The notes: generated from the letters alone by a model not told the origin. A stretch of DNA of 64,000 nt from Cephalotrichum gorgonifer (GCA_900312665.1 ONZQ02000010.1:1386278-1450277), one strand, 5' to 3'; positions 23,145 to 34,450 are shown, numbered from the stretch's first letter. Numbers and translations are program-made.

Positions 23145-25868
23145 ATGGTACGAAAGAGAGCCTGTGATTCTTGTCGTGTAAAAAAGGTAGAATCTAATAC
23201 CCGAAGCCCTATCCGCGGTTCTATCTGTTGGCTATATCCCGAGCTACCTTTCCCTGTTTGGGTGCCTTGGCATGCACGATTTATCCTCCTCCGATTCATC
23301 CGTGCGCGCTTTTGCCACCCAGCTCCTGGGCATGTGACGCACATGCATAGCAAAACAACATCTATGGCGTTCAAGTCGCCTGATATCTCAATACGTTGTC
23401 GTGTCACTATCTAACGTGGGTTATAGATCCAATGTGATCGTGTCTTACCCCAGTGCAACTGGTGTAAACATCACAATTTGAAATGCGTCTACGTCGAGCG
23501 CACCACACGGAAGGCTAGCAGACGGCATGTTCTCTTTCACCCCTATCTGCTAAGCAGTTTCGCTCTCTTACAACACTCCATTTCTTACACCTTGGCCATA
23601 CTCCGCCCCTTCCATCTTCCCGGCCTCGTCTTATTGTCACTAGGACCTTATGACCAGCCAAAATTGATCCCCCCGCCCGTTTGCCAATCTTCGCCACCTA
23701 TCTACTCGTCAGCAATCTAATGCATCGTTTTGTAGCTATGACTCTCGTACTAGCCTCCCAAAGCGGACAGAGGAGGATGGGGTCGCCCTCAGCGCGGCCC
23801 AGGGGAGCTTTGCAGCTCACGACCTTGAACCATCGGCATCACAGGAACACCATCTACTGCCATGGCCTCGGGATGAATCAAGGATCCCAAGGCATTACCC
23901 GATAGCCTCACGCGAAAGTTCTCTAGTACGGCTGGAAAATGACATCGCCAGTGGCTCTTCATCACCATCATCATCTTCACCATCGTCATTCCTCGAGACG
24001 TGTGGACCCCCAGACCTACTCGCGGAAGGATTCATCTTAGGCAATCTTCACTTGGCCGGTTACCGGATCGGAGGCATGGGCTCATCTAATAACATACCCG
24101 TCTTTACCAAGGCCGGCCACGACTGGATCCGCCGCTGGACGGGAGAGGAGCCTTCCTTCAACCAGCTCTACGCCCTCGACCCACCTAAGGAGTCACAGTA
24201 TCAACGTCGGCCGGTACAGTTCTCGCTTGACCCGGAGGGCACCAGCCCGGACGTGAACCTACCTTCCAGGGATATCATGGAGCGTTTCGTCGATTCGTAT
24301 TGCTCCACCGGTTTTCATAACGCCTTTCCCATTATCGACCCCGTTCTCTTCGGGCGCACCCTCGACACGGCCTACACGGCCAGCCCCAACCCGTCCTTGG
24401 AGGTGGTCGAAGCCCAGGCCAGCCTCTATTCTTTCATGTCGCTTGTTTCCTTGTGCCAGTGGGAATGGGGACCGTCACATTTGCCCAGTGTCGACGGTGG
24501 CCCGTTCGCGTTCAAGGTTCGAACCACGATGTCCGAGATCTTTCTCCAAGTCAGCATTACAAACTTACAAACTACCGTCATGCTGGTAAGTGTACTCAAT
24601 TATCTCCAACCTATTATAGCCAAGCCACCTGCAGGTAGTGCCTGCTTCGTACTGCATACCTTATGTGCTACTGGCGTGCCGTTCTAGTGCTAATACACTC
24701 CTTCTCAGTACATCTTTTACCTCTTCTCCGGAGATCCGCACCATGGCAAACTTTTCCACAGCCTAGCCTGCCGCATGATGTTCGCACTAGGGGGACACCT
24801 TGACCCTGCTAATCTCACAAGATGCACCCAGCCTGCGGCGTGCGCAATGGGTGCAGAATCTCCGAGGATGAAAGCCTATCTGCGCCAGCTCTTCTGGATC
24901 ATCTACTCGTTCGACAAGGAGATCTCCCTCCGCACACGCCAGCCCCCCTCCATCGACGATGACTACTGTGACCTCACCGTCCCCGACACCTCCAAGGGCC
25001 AGGAGCTATCTGGTGACGACCCTGATGGGGAACGGCCTCTCCCCATTGCACACCCGGCGAATCTGAAGCTAGCCATCATCAAGTCCAAGATCTTCAAAAG
25101 GCTCTACTCGGCATCTGCTTTCCGCAAGCAGGACGCGGAGCTCCTTCGAGATATCCGTGAGATGGACGACGAGCTAGAACGCTGGCGTCTCTCCGTCCCC
25201 GCCGCGTACCGGCCCAACCTGGGATTCTCCAGCAAGGCCGCCTCTCGTCCTAGTCGCCCCCCGCTGGAGGTCAGAGAGCCCTTCTACACCCCAACACAGC
25301 TTAACAGGGCCCAGTTCGGGTATCTTTACCTTATGGCCGCGATCCATCGCGCCAGTGGACGTTGCCGTGGCTGGGCTGGTGGCGATAGTGTCGACTCTGA
25401 GGGGATTAGCTCTAGTATGGCGATCTGCTTGCAAGCGAGTCGCTCGTCCATTGTTCACCTGCGCGCTGTCCTCAACGTGGCTGCGCAGGAGGTCTTAGCG
25501 TGAGTTTTTTGTTGTCTATTCCTCTATCTACCTACAACACTGGAGACCTTGTCACTTGCTGTATCAGCCGAGGAGCCCTAACACTGAACCACAGCTATAT
25601 CATCTTCTATCCAATGTCTGCCGCCCTCACGATATTCTGCAACATTCTCCTAGATCCGCTCGACCCACAAGCCGCAGAAGATCTCCAGCTCATATCCTCC
25701 GTCCCCAAGATCATCCAGACCATGCCCAGGCCACCGAGGTATCCAAAGGATGAGCTGTACGTGCAGATGGTGAATGCATTCTTTGTTGAGCTGGCTCGCA
25801 TCGCCAGCTGCGCCGTAGACAAGGCCACGAGTAGTCGAGTTAGGAGAATTAGACAGGAACCGTGTTGA
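23145..25868 (+). CDS. Zn2Cys6 fungal transcription factor
   Basis: Proposed exons: 23145-23186, 23427-23528, 23713-24585, 24709-25499 and 25595-25868, about 693 residues. The zinc cluster is split by a 240-bp first intron: RACDSCRVKK joins IQCDRVLPQCNWCK and HHNLKC, giving exactly Cys-x2-Cys-x6-Cys-x6-Cys-x2-Cys-x6-Cys. The rest is a fungal_trans-type middle homology region with SYCSTGFHNAFPIIDP, LFHSLACRMMFALGGH, and RQLFWIIYSFDKEISLRTRQPP. Introns 1, 3 and 4 have good signals. The second intron is uncertain: the donor I use (GTTCTC) is poor, and the acceptor at 23712 was chosen because the open frame from there joins in phase. It should bind DNA in the nucleus. The divergent ABC transporter is the obvious candidate target. 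The ATG at 23145 leaves only four residues before the cluster, so an upstream exon is possible. Confidence 0.85.
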
Positions 25869-26046
25869 GGGGGTAGCGAGGGGACCTGATAATATAAGTC
25901 CAGATATATAGGATTAGGTCGGTCTGTATATATTACTATCCTGGAGTACATCATAGCCACCGTGGTCATTGGCGCGATGTAATGTTGACATGATCATGTC
26001 ATGCTATTCCCGGCCCAGGCCGGGTTGCAAAGTTCTGGAAAGGTTC

Positions 26047-27399
26047 TCAAACTTGAAGGAGCGGATCATCTGTAGACAAGCTGTCTAGAACAGCCATGAG
26101 ATCCTCCACCTTGCCCCCTGACAAACCCCTCATGAAAGGCTCAAATTTATCCGCAAAGCCCGACTGTGTCGATATGTGACACATGACCTCGATGCTCACG
26201 TTTGTCATCGAGGCCGCCACCCACACTAACATCATCTTCACTGCCGGGTTCCCGTTGAACGCACCACACCCCCACAGGGCGATGGAAACCTGCCGGTGAC
26301 CCTCACCCTTCCAGGCTGAGAAGGCTGTCACGGCCTTGTGTATCTCTCTGTCCATGTTCTCCGGTCTTAGGTCAGGGAGGCGACCCTCACCTTCAGACGT
26401 AAACAGTTCGTCCAGCTCCAGCGCGTCCATGAAGAGCATCCTCCCCCCGCGGCGGGCCTCGATGGGCAGCGGCTCCCATGCTATGTCCCTCCGCTGGCCG
26501 GTGATCCGAAGCATGGGGCGCGCGCCCTGGACAGTTAGGGCATGGTCGTCCTCGAGTGGCGGTGTAAACAACACGGCAGGGCATGCCTCGGGGCAGTTCC
26601 CCACGTATATCTCCTCCTGCGTGGCGGACTGACCGAAGCCGATGTGCTTGTTGGCTGAAACCACGACGGCGCCGCCCGGACCCTGGTATTCGAGCTCCTG
26701 TTGGCGTGTGGTGAAGTCTTCCAGGCGGAAGACGTGCATGGGCGACAGCGGGGCGGCGCCGCGGTTCAGCGGCAGAGAACTCTCGATGTCTTTGAAAGAG
26801 TGCAGGGAATACCTGACTTGCTGGTCGGGGCGTGAGTTCACCGAACACGATGGAGCTAGTTCGGAGAATAGGGTAAGGAAGGAGGTTAGGTATATCTCCA
26901 CTGCTTGGCGGTGCCGCTGACCTGACGCATACCAGATGCTAAAGTCGAAATATCCGTCTCGCCACGGCGGCTCCCGTAGCGTGCAGAGGAACTGATGTGC
27001 AACCAGGCACGCGGCCTGGTCCCTCTCCAGGACCACCTCGTCACCAGGTCTCAGGACCGGGATGCTCGCCTCGGGGAAGTGTGTCGGGAGTCGTAGCGCC
27101 GCATCACGGATCCGCGGCCAGACGTTCCCGCAGAAGGACGGGTGTTCGTCTAGGAAGGCCTTAAGGGTCCCGTAGTCACCCGCTACGCCGGAGGTTTCGC
27201 GGAGGGTGTTTGAGATTGTTTCTAAGATGTCTATGAGGTGGGATGTGTGGGCGACCGGTTGCTCGAGGATCTTGGTAATCAGCGGCCATACGGGGACATG
27301 GCCGTCCGCGTTCTCGTGGCCTTCGTCGAGTATGCTGAAGCGGTCGAGGCAGGCGTAAGTGGGCGAGTTTGGAAGGGTGTAGAAGGCGGGGATTGACAT
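26047..27399 (-). CDS. Poly(ADP-ribose) glycohydrolase (PARG)
   Basis: Single frame of 450 residues from MSIPAFYTLPN (ATG at 27399; the frame opens earlier only with TTG). The PARG catalytic signature is present: SANKHIGFGQSATQEE, with the tandem glutamates of QEE at residues 262-263 and the diphosphate-binding loop as GFG at about 254-256, where many PARGs have GGG. Further family features are ECPAVLFTP-like CPEACPAVLFTPPL and WGCGAFNGNPAVKMMLVWVAAS near residue 400, the conserved adenosine-side segment. The enzyme would remove ADP-ribose chains from proteins, releasing ADP-ribose, in nucleus or cytosol. Length fits compact fungal PARGs with an N-terminal helical accessory domain. It converges on the Zn2Cys6 gene (178-bp gap) and is head to head with a HET-domain gene. 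No N-terminal targeting signal is seen. Confidence 0.87.
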   Translation of the reverse strand: MSIPAFYTLPNSPTYACLDRFSILDEGHENADGHVPVWPLITKILEQPVAHTSHLIDILETISNTLRETSGVAGDYGTLKAFLDEHPSFCGNVWPRIRDAALRLPTHFPEASIPVLRPGDEVVLERDQAACLVAHQFLCTLREPPWRDGYFDFSIWYASGQRHRQAVEIYLTSFLTLFSELAPSCSVNSRPDQQVRYSLHSFKDIESSLPLNRGAAPLSPMHVFRLEDFTTRQQELEYQGPGGAVVVSANKHIGFGQSATQEEIYVGNCPEACPAVLFTPPLEDDHALTVQGARPMLRITGQRRDIAWEPLPIEARRGGRMLFMDALELDELFTSEGEGRLPDLRPENMDREIHKAVTAFSAWKGEGHRQVSIALWGCGAFNGNPAVKMMLVWVAASMTNVSIEVMCHISTQSGFADKFEPFMRGLSGGKVEDLMAVLDSLSTDDPLLQV

Positions 27400-28528
27400 T
27401 ATTGTGCTGGCGACTGCGTATTGTGTGTGCTTCAAGTCTTTTGTTATTTTGGGAGGTTCATGTGGCTTCTGGAAATCATAAAGATATTTTAATTTCTATT
27501 GTTTCTATGAAGGAGCCAACCAAGAGCTTCAGAATGCATGTTGGAAGAACTGACGAAAAGAGTCACGCCGGAATAGACCCTTCAGGAATCTAACCCGATT
27601 AGGAACTGGACTGCCTGTAACTTACTGCAGCCTGGCTAGCTTTACCGACTTCCACACCACACTCCCGCGTTTTTTTTTCGAACTATATGCGTGTCTGTTT
27701 GGGAGGGATATGGTATCAAAATCGCGCTATATTACACACAAACGAAGCCGTGGTGCTCTATGAAACCTTTCGTTCGCTAGCCCATAGCAAGCTTAACTGA
27801 AGTACGATACCGACTTCAAATGAACTACGCTGGTCATCAACTCCTTAGTCCAGGGTACACTGGGTCATGATCGCGGCCGTCGAGAGATAGGTGGCAGGAA
27901 GGGCAAGCGAACATCGGTAACGCCGAGAAAAGGCAGTAGTACTATGAGGGGATCGTTAGCTACTTTGCTACCCTTTAATTTGACCTTGAAGCCTGCAGGA
28001 TGTACACATGGAATGAGGACTGTAATCATCCAAGAATCGAGGCTGCCACAGGACTTCCGGGGGGGTTTGAGCAAATGAGAGAGTGAATACCTGGGACGGG
28101 CACATTTACAGCGTTATTATAAAAGTGTTTCATCGCGAGGATACCACCACATTAACATCAGCACCTACATGTATCCATCAAGCTATTGTCGTCGGTGCAA
28201 TACTTTCAGCCTCTGGTTTGATTTAGGCAACGGCTTACTCGTGCCCTGCACAGCCCCTGACGCCTTCACGTTACTAGTGCGGCAGGGGATGGTGCAGGAG
28301 GAAGACCTATCAAGCGGGGAAGCTGCTTCGGGATATCGCTACCCTAGCCCTATATTTCCCCGCTTTCGGCCTTAACACCCTGCCCCTCTTTGATTCTCGC
28401 TCATCCTTTGATCGGTGTGGAGCTTTCATGAAGACCTGAACCAAGTTAGTCTCTGTTAGTTGCACATCATATCCCTTGGCGAAGTAGCCCCCCAACACCA
28501 AGCTTTCCGTGTTCACGATACTTTAGAG
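27400..28528. other. Divergent region, PARG / HET
   Basis: This 1.1 kb spacer presumably carries both promoters. A small open frame at 27865-28074 (-) has no support. A T10 tract lies near 27669. No repeat or RNA is seen. Confidence 0.45.
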
Positions 28529-30933
28529 ATGGTTGCGCCACTTTCTTCCCCTTCGTCAGACACTTGGTCAGCTACCACCAGGGTCACCGAGCCCCTCAAG
28601 ATTATCCAATTTTGCCCGGCACGCCCCTATGCCGAAGTTCGAGTGCCCGAGAACGCCAAATCTGTGGATCGCTTGACAATTATTACCGTATCTCACGATC
28701 AAGGTGCGACGTAGTTCCCCGGCCCGTTAGATATCTGACCCACGATACCTGCTCACCACCACGGTTAGGCTTTAGCAATGAGGAGGCCAGGTTAGGGGGC
28801 ACATACGAACAGAGTTACAGCTGGTTCGAGGTCGTCGCCATATCCGCGTCCAACCACGAGCGGGCGCCAGTCAGGGTAGCCCAGGTAAATGTCCACGCCC
28901 GGAGCGAGGCCCGGAGACACGAAAACGTGTACGATATCCACAGCGGAGATGCCGAGACGCGAGCCTGGCTTGCTGCCATTCGCGGGGGAGATACCGTGCA
29001 GTTAATTCCACGAGCGCAATATCCCGCCTGGACGAACTACATCTACGAGGCCGAGCTGAAGATTGAAGGCCAAGTCCAGCTGGGCGACGACCCCACCGCC
29101 CCACTGTCTGCCATATCGGGGGTGAACTCTTGGAGGACGGGCTTCTATGAGACCTTGGATCTGGCAAAGAGGGAGATCCGAGTCTTGGGCATTGAGGCCG
29201 GGGCCTTTGACGATCCCGTCGTGTGCTCTCTTGCGACCGTACCTCTAATGGATGGGGACAATCATATCGCGTACGAAGCGCTATCGTATTGTTGGGGGCA
29301 TCTCAGCACGACGGAAGAGATCGAGATTCATCCTATCCCAGCTAGCGAAAGTCATGGATCGGAGGACAAGTTTGCTATCCCCACATCGCTGCACCTGGCG
29401 CTAAGGTACCTCCGGCCAGAGACCGGACCGGCGCGTAAGTTGTGGGTCGATTTCATCTGCATCAACCAGGACGACCTCGAGGAGCGTGCAGCCCAGGTAG
29501 CCATCATGCCGTACATATACTCCAACGCAGACGCTGTTCGCATATGGCTCGGCCCTGGAGACGCCACCAGCCGAGATCTCTTCGACTCGGTGCGCCAGGT
29601 AGCATCGCTACACACAGCGGCAGACGCCTCCCCTCCGCCCTCGAGCGGTACCCTGGGGAAGCTCGCAAGAAACCACGGAACCAAGCTGTACGACGACTTT
29701 GACCCAGTCCTGCACTTCGTCGAGAAGTGGCGACGGTGCGACTTCATGTGGTTCAAGCGCACCTGGGTCCTCCAGGAGGTCGCCAACGCGAAGAAGGCAA
29801 CAGTGCACTGCGGCCACGACGCCGTTCCCTGGGCCGCCATCATGCGGCTCGCAGATTGTATCAACAAGGCCAAGCAGACGACCAGCCTGTATCGCTACGC
29901 CATCATGCCCCCCGTGTTCTCGGGCGTCTTCGAGTTCAGGGACGGCCGAGCGGCTGAGGTGCAGCACTCCGTCGGGCGCGGGATCCTGGAAGTCGTGGTC
30001 AGTGGGCATGACCTGGATGCGTCGGACCCTCGGGACAAGTTATTTGCGCTGCTGCAGTTTGGTACTGATACGCGGGATCTGGAGAGGCTGCCGGTCTCGA
30101 TCAAGCCAGATTATAGGAAGTCGGACACGGACGTCTTTGCGGACTTTACTAGGTGGTGGATCGTGAGTCATGGATCGCTCCGGATTCTATCTACGGTGCA
30201 CACGACGCGCTACCGTGGATGGCAGCAGATGACTCACGGGTCACCAGTCGATCTCGCGACCCTTCCTCACCCCACGTGGTGCTTCTGGTATGACGGCGTC
30301 GCCAGCTGGGCAAAAGCTACCCTCTCCTTCTCCACAGATACCCCGTACCGTGCGACGCGCGACTCAACTCCTGACCTGGACCTCCTCCGTCACGACCCCG
30401 GAAGCGAGCTCGTACTCCGCCTCAGAGGCCACAGGGTCTGCACCATCACATCCATTGAGCCCTATCCGTTCTTCACGAGAGACAGCTCGAGCGAGCTGGA
30501 TGAGGTGTTCATCAAGCTGTTCGACCCCATTGGCGACCTCAAGACCTGGATGTGGATCAGGGAGGAGCAGGTACCCAAGGAGGAGCGTGAGAGAGAGCCC
30601 GCGTATGGCGAGCACTATTGGGCGCACTACAACTACATACATGAGAATAACGGATCGCTCCCGTGCTTTAGTCCGTGCTTTCTGAAGAGTAAGAACGGGG
30701 AGGGGGGTGATGAAAAGTCGGGTTTGTGTCCCCACTATGCGAGGGTGGGCGATGCCATCGTCGTTTTATACGGGGGGCGGGTGCCGTATATATTGCGGCC
30801 GAGAGCGACGAGCGGACAGCTCCCCAGGTACGAGTTCGTTGGTGAGTGTTACCTGCTGAGGTATATGGATGGTAAAGCACTGGATGAAGTCGATGAGGGA
30901 GGATTGGTCTCGGAAGTCTTTGATCTTGTCTGA
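28529..30933 (+). CDS. HET-domain (heterokaryon incompatibility) protein
   Basis: Two exons, 28529-28703 and 28769-30933, encode 779 residues; the 65-bp intron starts GTGCGA and ends TTAG. The join creates TIITVSHDQG-FSNEE, continuing into LGGTYEQSYSWFEV, which I take as the start of an N-terminal beta-rich domain of about 150 residues (also WLAAIRGGDTVQLIPRAQYP) seen ahead of other fungal domains. The HET domain follows with all three classic blocks: YEALSYCWG (227-235), LWVDFICINQDD (283-294) and RTWVLQEV (about 389-396). HET proteins drive cell death after fusion of unlike strains or act in related immunity. The C-terminal 350 residues are variable, with LDASDPRDKLFALLQFG typical of the family. 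Without the first exon the frame can be read from an internal codon, but then the N-terminal domain would lose its SHDQG start. Confidence 0.88.
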
Positions 30934-31911
30934 GCAGACGGGTCAAGCTTGGGTAGGCCACTGCCTCGTCTCTTCAGGTCGTTAAATTCTCTGCTCATCA
31001 TGTTCTTCCTCGGCTCCCGAATGATAGCCTTATAGTCCAGCCGCGTAGGATACTTGTGTTGCATATAATTGAACGACTTATATGACTGTCATCTCCAGAG
31101 AACTTCTGACGGTGTGCACTGGTTCAACTCGGATCGATCCATTGATGCGGTGCAGGGTGGACATGCACCAAACTCTAGTCTTGAGGACAAACCGTGAAGT
31201 GACCAGAAGGTCTCAACAAGAGGGACTTAGGGGCCTAATATACAAGAACCCCGTATGCACGTGCGTCAGCGTCATCGAACCGCCGTCCTGGGTATGTGGG
31301 CGACTCCGAGCCACTGTACCGGTGCTTCCCCACCCAACCCTACCTCACCAGTTGATCACTACCCAAGGGGGACCTGCCTTATTCAAAAAACACTTGCATC
31401 GCACAAGGGGCGTCTATGTTACATGGCGATGGTTGAACTGCTATTAGAATCGCGCGCAGGGCACTCATGTACATCTTCATCGCCGACAGGCGCGCTAAGG
31501 GGGTGGACGACTCGGTCAACCAAATGACGGACTACATGTGTTAGTTAATTCTCCGACGAGTGAAATTCCAGCCAGGAGAAACCGCAATAGAGGTGCCGTA
31601 CCTACCAAGCCAAGGATGTGTGGCCATAGTCATGCCCCAATTGGCTGCGACAAAAGCCTGCGCCCCCTTGTCCGTCCCGCGCCTGCAGCCAAGCCCTTGC
31701 AGGATTCAATACCCGTAAATTCAAAGATGCTGATCCGCCCGGGATATAATACTCATAATGGCATAATAGCCGAGACACCCTTTCCCCATTCCAGGGGCGC
31801 CGCGCCCCATTCTTCTCCCCTTCTCCAACCTATTTTCTCCACTCCTTACAAATCGCCTCCCACAGTGTTGGGCCCTTTCGTCGGTCGATTTGTCTGGCCC
31901 GAAGCAGGACG
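30934..31911. other. Intergenic region
   Basis: About 1 kb between two plus-strand genes. Several short open frames show no domain or codon bias. No RNA or repeat is recognised. Confidence 0.45.
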
Positions 31912-32742
31912 ATGTCGTCCAATCCGAATATCCAGAACAGCTTCGGCCCGGAGGTAACGGCGCACGAGCACCTGGCACAGTCTGCTCCACAGGCGAACCC
32001 GATCGACTCCCCTCTACACTTCGTGAGCTACAACGAAAGAGTGGCAAAAGACGCCACCGCTCAGAGCCACCCCGTCGCAGCGGCGCCCGAATCCGAAAAG
32101 ACTCCGAGAAAACGAATACTCGGCCTCACGGTCCCGATTTTCTGGACGGTGGTGGCGATTATCATCCTTGCTATACTAGGCGTCGCGATCGGCTTGGGGC
32201 TGGGGCTGGGGTTGAAAAAATCGAGCGACGCACCGCCTGCCAACTCCCCATCGACAAACCCGACGACGGAGGAGCCCGCGAATAATACGGACAAGCCGGA
32301 CGCGACAGGTACGACGGACCCCGCGACCGAAACGCCATCCACGACAAGCAGCGCGCCCGTCACGTCGGGGACGGTCGGCATGTCTGCTAACAGCTGCACC
32401 TTCACCTCCCCCAAGACCTACGACTCGGAGAACGGCACTCCCTTCGTGCAGTTCTGCTTCACCGACTGGCCTAATGGCGGCGACGCGGACGACGGCAGCG
32501 GCGAGGTCACGGACCTGCAGAGGCTCACGCGCTATACGTTCGAGGACTGCATGGAGTCTTGCGCGGATTATAACAGTGCCATTAGCCTGGGTGCGCCAAA
32601 GTGCATGGCCGTCACGTATAACTCGAACCTGACGAGGATCATCGCCGAGGGGCGGCAGGGGGGGAATTGCTTCTTGAAGGATAAGAAGGGGGTGAATCAA
32701 TCCGGCAGAGTGGAGTCTGCGAGCGCGGCTATTGCGTTGTGA
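31912..32742 (+). CDS. Single-pass membrane protein with PAN/Apple-like ectodomain
   Basis: Intronless frame of 276 residues from ATG 31912. Residues 1-70 are hydrophilic; a basic stretch (TPRKR) precedes one transmembrane helix at about 75-100 with a Gly/Leu-rich end (GVAIGLGLGLGLGL). A Pro/Thr/Ser-rich stalk of about 60 residues follows, and then a Cys-rich C-terminal domain with YTFEDCMESCADYN, CMAVTYNSNL and GGNCFLKDKKG. This cysteine and aromatic pattern is that of the PAN/Apple-like domains widespread in fungal surface proteins, which bind carbohydrate or protein. The most likely location is the plasma membrane with the domain facing the wall. Architecture mirrors the protein at 14268-15215. 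Function unknown. Confidence 0.78.
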   Translation: MSSNPNIQNSFGPEVTAHEHLAQSAPQANPIDSPLHFVSYNERVAKDATAQSHPVAAAPESEKTPRKRILGLTVPIFWTVVAIIILAILGVAIGLGLGLGLKKSSDAPPANSPSTNPTTEEPANNTDKPDATGTTDPATETPSTTSSAPVTSGTVGMSANSCTFTSPKTYDSENGTPFVQFCFTDWPNGGDADDGSGEVTDLQRLTRYTFEDCMESCADYNSAISLGAPKCMAVTYNSNLTRIIAEGRQGGNCFLKDKKGVNQSGRVESASAAIAL

Positions 32743-33394
32743 AGTGGATCTGCGTGAACTGGCAGCTTCTTGAACAACGAGTTTGAGGGTTTGGGATTAC
32801 GGTGCGAGGAGCAGTTATACCTATGGCGGAGTGTGTATTCTAGCCCGGAGTTTGGAGGGTTTTGGCGACAATGGAGATGTTGCATTTGAACAGAGCCTAG
32901 AGAAGACACATCCGAGGATCGTTGGACATCTGACTTTTAATATACCAAGGGCCTTCTTTGTCTTTTTTTTCACGGTGTCCGCCTCGTATACCTTGTCAGT
33001 CCGATCTTGGGCCACAATCCTCCCATAGGGTAGTAGTAGCAATTCATAACGCTGGTCAAACCCTAGACCAGGGATGCGACACTATCCTGTTAGGTACAGA
33101 CCTGATCTGCCCCATTCAGGTCAGCTCCGTACCCGAGGCTAGTCCCGTGTTACCCCGCAACACCCCTGGATATGAGGTTAGAGTCATGAGCGGGCGATAT
33201 CGGGAGTGCGGCAGTCACTACTAGCCTTACTCCTATTTTGTGGGGCCAAGCTGTCTCTACTCTACGCCACTTCTCTTAAATCGAGTCATAATTGCCGGTA
33301 ATAGAGATCTGACTCTTTCTCAGCCTAGAATCCTAAAATCACTCTCAAGCAAACCAAAGGAAACTACGCGCACATACGTTGTCGGACTGCAGCT
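32743..33394. other. Intergenic region
   Basis: About 0.65 kb between the PAN-like gene and the Dabb gene. No feature recognised. Confidence 0.45.
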
Positions 33395-33818
33395 ATGGCA
33401 ATCTTACACATCGGCATGTCACTCGTTCCAACCTACCATAGTACTCAGTTTTCTAACACCAAGGGCCAGTTCTTTTCAAGCTAAACGAGGGTGTGACCGA
33501 AGCCCAGCTGGATGAGCTTCGACAACTGGGTGAAGCGATGGTGGGCCAGATTCCCGGTACGCATGCTCTCGCATATCCACAAAGCATCGTTCATGCCAAC
33601 ATATTGATGCTTGCTGAGTAGGCTTGAAATCGTTCCAGATGGGCGGAGTACTCGCGAGCACGGCGCACCGAGCCCAGGGTTTCGACATGGGACTTATGAC
33701 TGTCATGGAAAGCGAGGCAGATATCCTCGCGTATGCGCCGCATCCGGCTCATCAGAAGGTGCACAAGCTTCGGGAGACTCTCTGCCACGAGACGATTGTC
33801 TTCGATATGGTTGTTTAG
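33395..33818 (+). CDS. Stress-responsive alpha/beta-barrel (Dabb) protein
   Basis: Three exons, 33395-33413, 33470-33556 and 33622-33818, encode exactly 100 residues, the normal length of a one-domain Dabb protein. The chain begins MAILHIVLFKLNEGV, continues QIPGLKSFQMGG across intron 2, and ends with YAPHPAHQKVHKLRETLC and a beta strand, all typical of Dabb ferredoxin-like dimers. The first exon is only 19 nt. The first intron (33414-33469) starts with GC (G|GCATGT) and ends GGCCAG, with a TCTAACA branch site; no GT donor gives the right frame. The second is GT-AG, 65 bp. Dabb proteins act in stress responses or as small cyclases and decarboxylases in polyketide metabolism; no partner gene lies beside it, so the role is open. 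Confidence 0.85.
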
Positions 33819-34113
33819 TTAGGGCCCTGCGGTTAGTCCTATTGATTGCTAGGCTCGCCTAAGACGCACATCTCATGGTTAACAATGGAATTATTACAAA
33901 TGGATTGAGTGATATCAATGCATGCTTTGCAAATATTCGTAAGGTGCCATTTTTATCAAGCTAGAACTGCATTCTATCACTATATTCCACCATTCATACC
34001 TACTAAGTACATGATGGATCATCTTAAGTCCACATCCTAAGGATAACAACGATAGACACGGCTAATGGGCTGTAAACCCATCATGTCTGGGCATAGTAAC
34101 CCCGGGCCTGCCA

Positions 34114-34450
34114 TCAAACCCCCGCTGCAAGACATGCAATCCTGATCACGGCTCTCAGCTGAGCGTCAATATTCGGAATCGCCTTCAGCGTATTGCAAAC
34201 CTCCTCCACGTTATCAAGGCCGGTGCAGGGCTTGCAGACGTTGCATCCACAGGAGTGCGCGCTGGTTAGCGTGCACAAGCCCGCGGAAATGGCGCCCCCA
34301 CTCCCGCCATCCAATGCGCAGCAGTCATTGAGGCAGTGGGACCTGCATTGGCAGCCACAGCCACGCTTCTCTAGGTTGTTGGAGGTGGCACTCGCCCGAC
34401 CAGGGGAAGGGGAGCGCGAGGAGGGTGGTGATGATGCCGGATGAGAAGAG
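34114..34450 (-). pseudogene. Degenerate Cys-rich secreted protein
   Basis: The minus-strand frame ending at 34114 reads LEKR, a Kex2 site at about 34363-34371, followed by a mature-like region of some 80 residues with about 13 cysteines (GCGCQCRSHCLNDCC, SCGCNVCKPC, VCNTL). Upstream in another frame is a hydrophobic signal-peptide-like run (SGIITTLLALPFPW) at about 34395-34440. The two halves are out of frame by one base, the gap is too small for an intron, and no ATG is found upstream. It therefore looks like a broken effector-like gene, or one spoiled by a base-calling error. I do not recognise the family. Confidence 0.4.

Noticed and set aside
27865..28074. 69-residue minus-strand frame between PARG and HET
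   Set aside because: No recognisable feature and no clear promoter or splice signals.
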